Assembly: GCA_023432725.1 (NCBI GenBank)
Contig: JAEYUH010000096.1
Location: forward strand, 1 to 15,475
DNA from: Actinomycetes bacterium
Lineage (GTDB): Bacteria > Actinomycetota > Actinomycetes > Propionibacteriales > Propionibacteriaceae
DNA length: 15,475 nt
Direction of reading: 5' to 3'
Shown here: one piece after another, positions 8,505 through 14,951 of the stretch
Layout of the letters: every line of letters begins with the position of its first letter
How positions within the stretch are numbered: the stretch's first letter is position 1
Made by a program: the position numbers and the translations under genes
The notes under the pieces: generated by a model
The model's database searches: none
What the model was told of the DNA's origin: nothing
Seen by the model: only the letters and a program-made list of their open reading frames with translations

Positions 8505-10304
8505 ATGACGACGACAGGTGACGCCGTGCCGACGCTCAGCGGCATGGGGGCGCTGGTAGCTCCCGAGGGCACAGGATTCCGGGTCTGGGCCCCGCACGCC
8601 GACGCGGTCTCGGTGATCGGGTCGTTCAACGACTGGCAGCCCGACGTCCACCCGATGACCCACGAGGAGGGCGGCTACTGGTACGGCTTCGTGCCGGGTG
8701 CCCGGCCAGGCGACGAGTACAAGTTCGAGCTGGTGGCCGGCGAGCAGAGGCTGCAGAAGGTCGACCCCTACGCCGCGCAGGTCACCAGCTCGGTGGGCAA
8801 CGGCGTGATCTACGACCACGACGGCTTCGACTGGCGCGGCGACGACTTCGCCTGCCCGCCGCACAACGAACTGGTGATCTACGAACTCCACATCGGCACC
8901 TTCGCCGGCGACGGCGCCGAGGACGGCGACGGCGAACTGGCCGATGTCGCCGACTCGCTCGACCACCTCGTCCGGCTCGGCGTGAACGCCATCCAGCTGA
9001 TGCCGGTCGCCGAGTTCGCCGGTGACTACTCGTGGGGCTACAACCCGGCCCACATCTTCGCCGTGGAGAGCACCTACGGGGGCCCGAACGCGCTCAAGGC
9101 GCTGGTCAGGGCCGCCCACCGGCGCGGCATCGCGGTGATCCTCGACGTCGTCTACAACCATTTCGGCCCCAGCGACCTCAACCTGTGGCAGTTCGACGGC
9201 TGGAGCGAGAACGGCCTCGGCGGCATCTACTTCTACAACGACTGGCGCTCGGCGACGCCCTGGGGCGACACCCGTCCCGACTACGGCAGGGGAGAGGTGC
9301 GGCAGTTCATCCGCGACAACGCGCTGATGTGGCTGTCGCAATTCCACCTCGACGGCCTGCGTTACGACATGACGCCCTACATGCGCAGCGTGGACGCGTC
9401 CGGGATGGACATTCCCGAGGGCTGGAGCTTGTGCCGCTGGATCAACGACGAGATCCGTGCCACCTACCCCGACAAGATCCTGATCGCCGAGGACCTGCAC
9501 TCCAACCCCGCGGTGACCTCGACGGCGCCCGACGGCGCCGCCTTCCACGCCCAGTGGGATGCGCGGTTCGTCCACCCGGTGCGGGGCGCGCTGGTGGTGT
9601 CCGACGACCGGTGGCGTGCCACCTCGGACGTGGGCGCCGCGATCAGCCACTCCTACGGCGACGCCTTCGCCCGGGTCGTGTACACCGAGTCGCACGATGA
9701 GGTGGCGAACGGGCGCGCGCGGGTGCCCCAGGAGATCGACCCGGACGACCCCACCGGCTACTACGCCAGGAAGCGCTCCACCCTCGGCGCGGGGCTGGTC
9801 TTCACCGCGCCCGGCATCCCGATGATCTTCCAGGGCCAGGAGTTCCTCGAGGGCGGCTGGTTCCGCGACACCGTCGGGGTCGACTGGGACCAGCGGGAGG
9901 AGTTCCACGGCATCGTCCGGCTGTACCGGGACCTGATCCGGCTGCGGCTCAACCGGACGGGGGTCACCGCGGGGTTGACCGGGCAGGGCGTGCTGGTCTT
10001 CCACAACAACGACGACGCCAACCTGATCGCCTTCCAGCGCTGGCGCGACCACGGCCCCGGCGACGACGTGGTGGTGGTCGCCAACCTGTCCGCGGTCACC
10101 CTGCTCGACTACCGGATCGGCTTGCCTGCCCCGGGTCACTGGCAGCTGGTCTTCAACAGCGACGCCGTGGTGTACAGCGACGACTTCGGCGGCGAGGTCT
10201 CCGGCGACGTCCACGCCACCGAGGACGACTACGACGGCCTCAACGCCAGCGGGACGCTGGGCATCGGCGCCTACACCCTGCTGGTGTACGCCTGGCAGGG
10301 GTGA
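8505..10304 (+). CDS. GH13 alpha-amylase family enzyme with N-terminal CBM48 (branching-enzyme-like)
   Basis: This 599-residue soluble protein has no signal peptide. An early-set/CBM48 domain comes first (about 15-105; FRVWAPHADAVSVIGSFNDW at 25-44). A GH13 barrel follows from ELVIYELHIGTF (122-133), and a short all-beta C-terminal domain starts after about 490. The four GH13 regions are visible: DVVYNH (214-219), GLRYDMT with nucleophile Asp288 and Arg286, AEDLH with acid/base Glu329, and ESHDEV with His397-Asp398. The catalytic triad is therefore complete. CBM48 plus this barrel suggests an intracellular alpha-1,4-glucan enzyme of the branching, debranching or trehalohydrolase group. It is clearly shorter than canonical actinobacterial GlgB (about 730), and region II is unlike GlgB's. 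The ATG at 8505 has only a weak GGGG just upstream; Met14 is an alternative. The dikinase-like gene follows after 75 nt. The subfamily and reaction are unassigned. Confidence 0.9.
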   Translation: MTTTGDAVPTLSGMGALVAPEGTGFRVWAPHADAVSVIGSFNDWQPDVHPMTHEEGGYWYGFVPGARPGDEYKFELVAGEQRLQKVDPYAAQVTSSVGNGVIYDHDGFDWRGDDFACPPHNELVIYELHIGTFAGDGAEDGDGELADVADSLDHLVRLGVNAIQLMPVAEFAGDYSWGYNPAHIFAVESTYGGPNALKALVRAAHRRGIAVILDVVYNHFGPSDLNLWQFDGWSENGLGGIYFYNDWRSATPWGDTRPDYGRGEVRQFIRDNALMWLSQFHLDGLRYDMTPYMRSVDASGMDIPEGWSLCRWINDEIRATYPDKILIAEDLHSNPAVTSTAPDGAAFHAQWDARFVHPVRGALVVSDDRWRATSDVGAAISHSYGDAFARVVYTESHDEVANGRARVPQEIDPDDPTGYYARKRSTLGAGLVFTAPGIPMIFQGQEFLEGGWFRDTVGVDWDQREEFHGIVRLYRDLIRLRLNRTGVTAGLTGQGVLVFHNNDDANLIAFQRWRDHGPGDDVVVVANLSAVTLLDYRIGLPAPGHWQLVFNSDAVVYSDDFGGEVSGDVHATEDDYDGLNASGTLGIGAYTLLVYAWQG

Positions 10305-10332
10305 GGCACTGCCCGGATGACCCGGACGGGCA

Positions 10333-10338
10333 TAGTCT
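10333..10338 (+). promoter_or_regulatory. Candidate -10 element for the dikinase-like gene
   Basis: TAGTCT fits TAnnnT and lies 41 nt before the preferred ATG at 10380. It would give a leader of about 35 nt that includes the hairpin at 10347-10363 and the GGAG site at 10370-10373. The -35 region is weak (TGCCCG at 17-nt spacing). If real, it supports the 10380 start over the alternative ATG at 10317, which lies upstream of this box. Confidence 0.4.
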
Positions 10339-10346
10339 CGAAGACG

Positions 10347-10363
10347 GCCGCCGCTGCGGCGGC
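10347..10363 (+). repeat. Perfect inverted repeat in the 5' leader of the dikinase-like gene
   Basis: The 17-nt sequence is an 8-nt arm GCCGCCGC, a single T, and the exact complementary arm. As RNA it would fold as a 6-7 bp GC stem with a 3-5 nt loop. It ends 6 nt before the GGAG ribosome site, so it could influence translation. It is not followed by a T tract, so it is not a classical terminator of the upstream GH13 gene. Confidence 0.45.
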
Positions 10364-10379
10364 ACGGACGGAGACTGCG

Positions 10380-12914
10380 ATGTCGGGCATCGTGTGGCTG
10401 GCGGAGGTCAGCGCCGTCGACCTCGCCCTGGTGGGCGGGAAGGCGGCCAATCTCGGAGAGTTGTTGCGGGCGGGGTTCGACGTGCCGCCCGGCTTCGTCG
10501 TCACTACCGAGGCCTACCACGCCCGCAACCCGGACGGATCGGTCCCGGCCGTCCTCGCCGACGAGATCAGGCAGGCGTGGCGTGAGCTGACCGGCGGCAC
10601 CGGCGCCGCGGTCGCGGTCCGGTCGTCCGCTACCGCCGAGGATCTCGCCGAGGCGAGTTTCGCCGGCCAGCAGGAGACCTACCTCGATGTCCCGGACGAG
10701 GACGCGGTGGTGGCCGCTGTCGCGGACTGCTGGGCATCGCTGTTCTCCGAGCGCGCCGTCGCCTACCGGCGCGAGCACGCGGTGGCCGAGGACGGCCTCG
10801 GGATAGCGGTGGTCGTCCAGGTGATGGTGGCTGCCCAAGCAGCGGGCGTGATGTTCACTGCGAACCCGGTCAACGGGCAGCGCCGACAGGTGCTGGTCAC
10901 CGCAACCCCCGGGTTGGGAGAGGCGGTAGTGGCGGGCACGGTGAACCCCGACAGCTTCGTGGTGGACCGCGACGCGGGGCGCGTCCTGTCGGCCGCGTCG
11001 GGGGAGGACGGCGACGCGGTGCCGGCCACGCTCACCGACGCCCAAGTGATCGAACTCGCCCGCCTGGGCGAGGCCATCGAGGCCCACTTCGGCGTTCCCC
11101 AGGACATCGAGTGGGCGCTGGACGCCACCGGGTTCCGGGTGCTCCAGGCCCGTCCGATCACCGCGCTGCCCGAGCCGGTCGCCGACGTCGCCGACGAGTG
11201 GCCGAGCGAACCCGGCAACATGTACTTCCGCGCGAGCATCATCGAGCAGTTGCCCAACCCGCTCACCCCGCTGTTCGCCGACCTCATGGCCGAGGCCGTC
11301 CCCGCCAGCCTGCAGGCCCTGATGGAGGACCTGATGAGCACCATCGGCGCCGCTCCCGGGCGGCTCGGGACGCTGGACATCGGCTTCCCGACCGTCAACG
11401 GCTACGCCTTCTACCGGTACGCCAACTCGACCATGTCGCGCGTCACCGCGGTGGCGCTGCCCGCCGTCAGGCTCATCTACGGCAACGGTGGATCGTTCTT
11501 CCTGCAGCGCTGGCGGCGGGAGGCGCTGCCGGCGTACCGGGCGGTGGTCCGGCGGTGGTCGGAGCGCGACCTGGCGCAGGTTCGGTCCAGTGACCTGGTG
11601 GCCGGGGTGGCCGAGCTGTTGGCTGCCGGGTGCCGGTACTACACCCACGTCCAGACCGTGATGCCGGTGTGCGGGGCTGCCGAACTGAGCTGGCAGGCGC
11701 TGCGGGCCGGGCTGATCGGGGTGCGGCGGGAGCCGGCCGAGGTCTATCTGCTGGGGTTCGACTCGATGCCGCTGCAGGCGGAGAAGGAGCTGTGGCAGCT
11801 CGGCCAGTGGGTGCTGGCCGATCCCTCCCTCGCGGCCGCGTTGAGCGACCCGGTGAAGGATCCGCTGGGAGAGCCGCCGGCAGCAGTGACCCCGACGGTG
11901 TGGCAGGAGTGGCGACAGCGGTTCGACGCCTACCTCGCCGAGTTCGGCCACACCGTCTACGACCTCGACTTCGTCAACCCCGTCCCGGCCGACGACCCTG
12001 CGCCGATCCTGCAGGCATTGCGCTTCGTGTTGAGCGGCGACGCGGTGGATCCTTTCGCCCGGCAGGAACGGCTGTCCAGGGAGCGGGAGCGGGCCACCAG
12101 CGAGCTGCTGGGCGCGCTCGACCCGCTGCGCCGGCGTGCGGCTGCCGCCACCCTGCGCTGGACGCAGTCGGTAGTGCCCGCCCGGGAGGACGCGCTCGCG
12201 GCGATCGGCCTGGCCTGGCCGGCGATGCGCAGGCTGCTGGGGGAGCTGGGCCGCCGGCTGGCGTCCGACGGCCTGCTGGGCGAGCCGTCGGAGGTGTTCT
12301 GGCTGACCCGGGCGGAGGCGGAGCAGTTGGCGGGGGGCGAGTTCGTGGTCGGACTGGCCGACCGGATCGCCGAGCGGCAGGCGCTGCATCGTGGCCAGAC
12401 GCTGCTCCGGCCGCCGCAGTACCTCCCGGTGAACAAGATGATGGCGCTGTGGGACCGGTTCCTGCCGGCCAGGGTGGACGGCGGCAGCGGGAACGTCCTG
12501 AAGGGCAACGCCGGTAGCGGCGGGGTGGTGACCGGGCCGGCCCGGGTGATCGGCGGCCCGTCCGACTTCGGCGAGTTCGTGCCGGGGGAGATCCTGGTGG
12601 CCGACATCACCACCCCTGCCTACACCCCGCTGTTCGCTGTCGCCGGCGCGGTGGTGACCAACATCGGCGGCGTGCTGTCCCACGGGTCGATAGTCGCCCG
12701 CGAGTACGGCATCCCCGCCGTCCTGGGGACAGGGTCGGCCACCCACCGGATCCGCACCGGCGACACCATCACCGTCGACGGCGGGCGCGGGGAGGTGCGG
12801 CTCGAGGGCGCCGAGGTGGAGGAAGCCGGAAGGAGTTGGCTGCCGTGGGTCGCCACAGGTGCGGCGGCCGCCACCGCGGGCGCGGTGTGGTGGGTGCGCC
12901 GCCGCAGGCGATGA
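10380..12914 (+). CDS. Rifampin phosphotransferase/PEP-synthase-like dikinase with C-terminal membrane anchor
   Basis: This 844-residue protein has three parts. The N-terminal ATP-grasp (PPDK_N) domain, about 5-265, has GGKAANLGELLRAGF (19-33), RSSATAEDLAEASFAGQQET (81-100), AAGVMFTANPVNG (154-166), DIEWAL and LQARPIT. A middle domain spans about 280-700 (EQLPNPLTPLFADL at 289-302). A C-terminal swivelling phospho-histidine domain follows, with His768 in GGVLSHGSIVAREYGIPAV. This order, with nothing catalytic after the His domain, is that of rifampin phosphotransferase. True PEP synthase or PPDK would have a PEP-binding barrel there. After the His domain comes an acidic linker and one hydrophobic segment (about 820-838), then five arginines, so the enzyme appears tethered to the membrane with its C-terminus cytosolic. 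ATG 10380 is preferred for its GGAG 6 nt upstream; ATG 10317 would add 21 Ala-rich residues. The phosphate acceptor is unknown; rifamycin is only one possibility. Confidence 0.85.
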   Translation: MSGIVWLAEVSAVDLALVGGKAANLGELLRAGFDVPPGFVVTTEAYHARNPDGSVPAVLADEIRQAWRELTGGTGAAVAVRSSATAEDLAEASFAGQQETYLDVPDEDAVVAAVADCWASLFSERAVAYRREHAVAEDGLGIAVVVQVMVAAQAAGVMFTANPVNGQRRQVLVTATPGLGEAVVAGTVNPDSFVVDRDAGRVLSAASGEDGDAVPATLTDAQVIELARLGEAIEAHFGVPQDIEWALDATGFRVLQARPITALPEPVADVADEWPSEPGNMYFRASIIEQLPNPLTPLFADLMAEAVPASLQALMEDLMSTIGAAPGRLGTLDIGFPTVNGYAFYRYANSTMSRVTAVALPAVRLIYGNGGSFFLQRWRREALPAYRAVVRRWSERDLAQVRSSDLVAGVAELLAAGCRYYTHVQTVMPVCGAAELSWQALRAGLIGVRREPAEVYLLGFDSMPLQAEKELWQLGQWVLADPSLAAALSDPVKDPLGEPPAAVTPTVWQEWRQRFDAYLAEFGHTVYDLDFVNPVPADDPAPILQALRFVLSGDAVDPFARQERLSRERERATSELLGALDPLRRRAAAATLRWTQSVVPAREDALAAIGLAWPAMRRLLGELGRRLASDGLLGEPSEVFWLTRAEAEQLAGGEFVVGLADRIAERQALHRGQTLLRPPQYLPVNKMMALWDRFLPARVDGGSGNVLKGNAGSGGVVTGPARVIGGPSDFGEFVPGEILVADITTPAYTPLFAVAGAVVTNIGGVLSHGSIVAREYGIPAVLGTGSATHRIRTGDTITVDGGRGEVRLEGAEVEEAGRSWLPWVATGAAAATAGAVWWVRRRRR

Positions 12915-12915
12915 C

Positions 12916-13206
12916 TCAGGAGGCGCCGGACTGGATGGCGGCGTGGTGGCGGACCACCTCGGCGACGATGAAGCTGAGCAGCTTCTCGGCGAACTCGGGG
13001 TCGAGGTTGCTCTGGATCGCGAGCTGACGCAGCCGGGCGATCTGCTGGATCTCACGGTCGGGGTCGGCCGGCGCGAGGCCGCGCTCCCGCTTCAGCAGGC
13101 CGATCTGCTGGGTGATCTTGAACCGCTCGGCGAGCATGCTGATGATCGCCGTGTCGAGGTTGTCTATCGAGCCGCGCAGGCGGTCGAGCTCGGGATCGGA
13201 CTGCAC
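12916..13206 (-). CDS. Chorismate mutase, AroQ class (monofunctional)
   Basis: This 96-residue, all-helical cytosolic protein converts chorismate to prephenate for phenylalanine and tyrosine synthesis. The AroQ pattern is clear and aligns with E. coli numbering: Arg11 (LDRLRGSID), Arg28 (LAERF), Lys39 (LLKRERG), Asp48, Arg51 and Glu52 (DPDREIQQ). The position of E. coli Gln88 is His88 in VVRHHAAIQ. The start is GTG 13204-13206; it is needed to keep Arg11, and the next methionine (residue 24) would delete helix 1. No strong SD is present, but TAGGCT sits 6 nt upstream, as for a leaderless message. Its TGA is one base from the stop of the convergent dikinase-like gene. It lies 88 nt downstream of cysE on the same strand. 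A stand-alone domain without prephenate dehydratase or dehydrogenase fusion is normal for actinobacteria. Confidence 0.93.
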   Translation of the reverse strand: MQSDPELDRLRGSIDNLDTAIISMLAERFKITQQIGLLKRERGLAPADPDREIQQIARLRQLAIQSNLDPEFAEKLLSFIVAEVVRHHAAIQSGAS

Positions 13207-13212
13207 CCGTCC

Positions 13213-13218
13213 AGCCTA
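13213..13218 (-). promoter_or_regulatory. Candidate leaderless -10 element for chorismate mutase
   Basis: The minus strand reads TAGGCT, then 6 nt (GGACGG), then the GTG start. TAnnnT at this distance is the arrangement expected when transcription starts at the initiation codon. The lack of a good SD supports this reading. The intervening GGA could also serve as a weak ribosome site. Confidence 0.4.
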
Positions 13219-13294
13219 GGGGACGCCCTGCGTCCAGCCGCCTTCGCCCACGCCGGTTCGACCGTCGGGCCGGGGACGGCGGGGGCGTGTCCAG

Positions 13295-13849
13295 TCAGGC
13301 GACGATGTCGCCGGGGGAGGTGTTGGCGGGGATCCCTGTCACCACAGAGTTCGGGGGGACGTCCTTGACCACCAGGGCGTTGGCGCCGACCTTCGTGCCG
13401 TCCCCGATGGTGATCGGGCCGATGATCTTCGCCCCGGCCCCCAGCAGGACGTTGTTGCCGATCGTCGGGTGGCGCTTGAACCGGCCCCGGGAGCGCCCGC
13501 CGAGGGTGACCTGGTGGTACATCAGCACATCGTCGCCGATCTCGGCCGTCTCCCCGATCACCACGCCCATCCCGTGGTCGATGAAGAACCGGCGGCCGAT
13601 CACCGCGCCGGGATGGATCTCCACCCCGGTCAGCGCGCGGGCCAGTTGCGACCCGATCCGCGCCAGCGGACGCAGCGCCGGATTGGAGACCCACATCTTG
13701 TGGCACACCCGGTATACCCACACGGCGTGGACGCCGGGGTAGGTGAGTGCCACCAGCAGCTTCGAGGTGGCGGCCGGGTCCTCCCGCATGGCTGCGTCGA
13801 GGTCCTCCCGGATCCGCCGCCGGGCGGCCTTCAGCAGTGGGTGCATCAT
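13295..13849 (-). CDS. cysE: Serine O-acetyltransferase
   Basis: This 184-residue cytosolic enzyme makes O-acetylserine from serine and acetyl-CoA, the first step of cysteine synthesis. A helical N-terminus (about 1-70) precedes a left-handed beta-helix built of hexapeptide repeats. Active-site blocks are [11 protein letters not shown] (Glu77), [17 protein letters not shown] (His92), HQVTLGG and KRHPTIG (His127). It is the short form found in many bacteria, versus 273 residues in E. coli. It ends SPGDIVA, without the terminal isoleucine that inserts into the CysK active site in the classical cysteine synthase complex. ATG 13847-13849 (Met-Met) follows GAGGG and GGAG; Met2 is an equally possible start, while the in-frame extension to 13945 runs through the palindrome region and is not family-like. 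It lies downstream of cysK on the same strand, separated by two hairpins, and has its own -35 candidate. Confidence 0.95.
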   Translation of the reverse strand: MMHPLLKAARRRIREDLDAAMREDPAATSKLLVALTYPGVHAVWVYRVCHKMWVSNPALRPLARIGSQLARALTGVEIHPGAVIGRRFFIDHGMGVVIGETAEIGDDVLMYHQVTLGGRSRGRFKRHPTIGNNVLLGAGAKIIGPITIGDGTKVGANALVVKDVPPNSVVTGIPANTSPGDIVA

Positions 13850-13874
13850 GCTCCGTTCCCTCACAGGTGGGCCC

Positions 13875-13905
13875 ACTCTCCCATCGGGGGTGAACCCGCT
13901 GTCAA
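13875..13905 (-). promoter_or_regulatory. Candidate cysE promoter with consensus -35
   Basis: The minus strand has a perfect TTGACA at 13900-13905. The -10 is poorer: GGGAGA at 17-nt spacing (13877-13882) or GAGAGT at 19-nt spacing (13875-13880). It lies between the tandem palindromes and the cysE start, where an independent cysE promoter would be expected if transcription from cysK stops at the hairpins. Confidence 0.4.
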
Positions 13906-13915
13906 CGCCCGTCGA

Positions 13916-13941
13916 CCCGTCCCGCGGATCCGCGGGACGGG
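13916..13941 (-). terminator. 26-bp perfect palindrome between cysK and cysE
   Basis: The left arm CCCGTCCCGCGGA is followed immediately by its exact complement, 13 bp per arm without mismatch. It is the second of two adjacent palindromes downstream of cysK. It could act as a GC-only hairpin terminator or mRNA-stabilising stem, since no T tract follows on either strand. As double-stranded DNA it could also be a protein-binding site. Confidence 0.5.
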
Positions 13942-13951
13942 CCAACGCCCT

Positions 13952-13979
13952 GGCAGGGTGCGCCGCGGCGCACCCTGCC
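13952..13979 (-). terminator. 28-bp perfect palindrome directly after the cysK stop
   Basis: The left arm GGCAGGGTGCGCCG is followed directly by its exact complement, 14 bp per arm. It lies 2 nt beyond the cysK stop codon on the transcribed side and is the stronger candidate for a hairpin terminator. No U-rich tail is present; GC-rich stems lacking a tail are common putative terminators in actinobacteria, but their efficiency is uncertain. Ten nucleotides separate it from the palindrome at 13916-13941. Confidence 0.6.
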
Positions 13980-13981
13980 GA

Positions 13982-14914
13982 TCAGTCGAGCAGGTCGGCG
14001 TAGAGCGCGGTCGACAGGTAGCGCTCCCCCCAGGAGGGGATGACCACCACGATGGTCTTGCCGGCGTTCGCCGGGTCAGCCGCGAGGTCCGCGGCGGCCC
14101 GGAGCGCGGCGCCGGAGGAGATCCCGACCAGCAGGCCCTCCTCCCTGGCCGCCCGGCGCGCCCACGCCAGGGCGTCGTCGGAGGTGACCTTGATGATCCT
14201 GTCGATCAGCGAGGTGTCGAGGATGTCGGGGATAAAGCCGGGGCTGATGCCCTGGATCTTGTGCGGCCCCTTGGGCTCCCCGGACAGCACTGCGGACTCG
14301 GCCGACTCCACAGCGATCAGCTGCACGCCCGGCTTGCGCTCCTTCAGCACCTGCCCGACCCCGGTGATGGTGCCGCCGGTGCCGACACCGGAGACGAAGA
14401 AGTCGACCTCGCCGTCGGTGTCGGCCCAGACCTCCTCCGCTGTCGTCTTGCGGTGGATCTCGACGTTGGCCTGGTTCTCGAACTGGCGGGCGAGCACAGC
14501 CCCCGGCGTGCTGGCCACGATCTCCTCCGCCTTGGCGCGGGCCCCCCCGATGCCGTCGGCGCCCGGGGTGAGGACGAGTTCGGCCCCGAACGCCCGCAGC
14601 ACCGCGCGACGCTCCTTGGAGAAGGTGTCGGGAAGGGTGATGATCACCTTGTAGCCCCGGGCGGCGCCGACCCAGGCCAGCGCGATCCCGGTGTTGCCGG
14701 ACGTCGCCTCGACGATGGTCCCGCCGGGCTGCAGCGAGCCGTCGGCCTCCGCGGCGTCGACGATCGACACGCCGATGCGGTCCTTCACCGACTTCGCCGG
14801 GTTGTAGTACTCGAGCTTGGCGAGCACTGTCGCCTGGGAGTCGCCGTACAGCCGGTTGATCTTCACCAGCGGAGTGCGGCCGATCATCTCGGTCGCGTCT
14901 TGGTAGTACGCCAT
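13982..14914 (-). CDS. cysK: Cysteine synthase A (O-acetylserine sulfhydrylase)
   Basis: This 310-residue PLP enzyme combines O-acetylserine, supplied by cysE, with sulfide to give cysteine. The fold-type II signatures are complete: PLP lysine Lys44 in NPAKSVKDR (38-46), the substrate loop TSGNTG (71-76), the phosphate cup GTGGT (178-182), and Ser294 in [16 protein letters not shown] near the C-terminus for the pyridine nitrogen. [10 protein letters not shown] (94-103) and the QGISPGFIP loop (221-229) are also typical of CysK. Its length matches the family. ATG 14912-14914 has GAAGGAAG about 7 nt upstream. It follows the metY stop by 37 nt on the same strand and probably shares its transcript. 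Two hairpins then separate it from cysE. Confidence 0.97.
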   Translation of the reverse strand: MAYYQDATEMIGRTPLVKINRLYGDSQATVLAKLEYYNPAKSVKDRIGVSIVDAAEADGSLQPGGTIVEATSGNTGIALAWVGAARGYKVIITLPDTFSKERRAVLRAFGAELVLTPGADGIGGARAKAEEIVASTPGAVLARQFENQANVEIHRKTTAEEVWADTDGEVDFFVSGVGTGGTITGVGQVLKERKPGVQLIAVESAESAVLSGEPKGPHKIQGISPGFIPDILDTSLIDRIIKVTSDDALAWARRAAREEGLLVGISSGAALRAAADLAADPANAGKTIVVVIPSWGERYLSTALYADLLD

Positions 14915-14951
14915 GGGTGCTTCCTTCGTGTGGGTGCGGTCGGACGGGTGG

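Noticed and set aside
10317..10379. Upstream ATG for the dikinase-like gene adding 21 residues.
   Set aside because: The added residues are Ala-rich without family match, a -10 candidate and hairpin lie within them, and the ATG at 10380 has a better-spaced GGAG. It is not fully excluded.
8409..13055. A reading frame on the minus strand extends over 1500 codons upstream of the mannosyltransferase without a stop.
   Set aside because: It is antisense to the well-supported GH13 and dikinase-like genes and is low-complexity (His/Val/Arg/Gly/Asp rich) from GC-biased codons. Only the part from 8408 to 7050 has family motifs and a ribosome site.
13262..13279. Weak stem (CCGTC...GACGG) downstream of cysE as a terminator.
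   Set aside because: Only five base pairs with an 8-nt loop and no T tract; not distinguishable from chance at this GC content.
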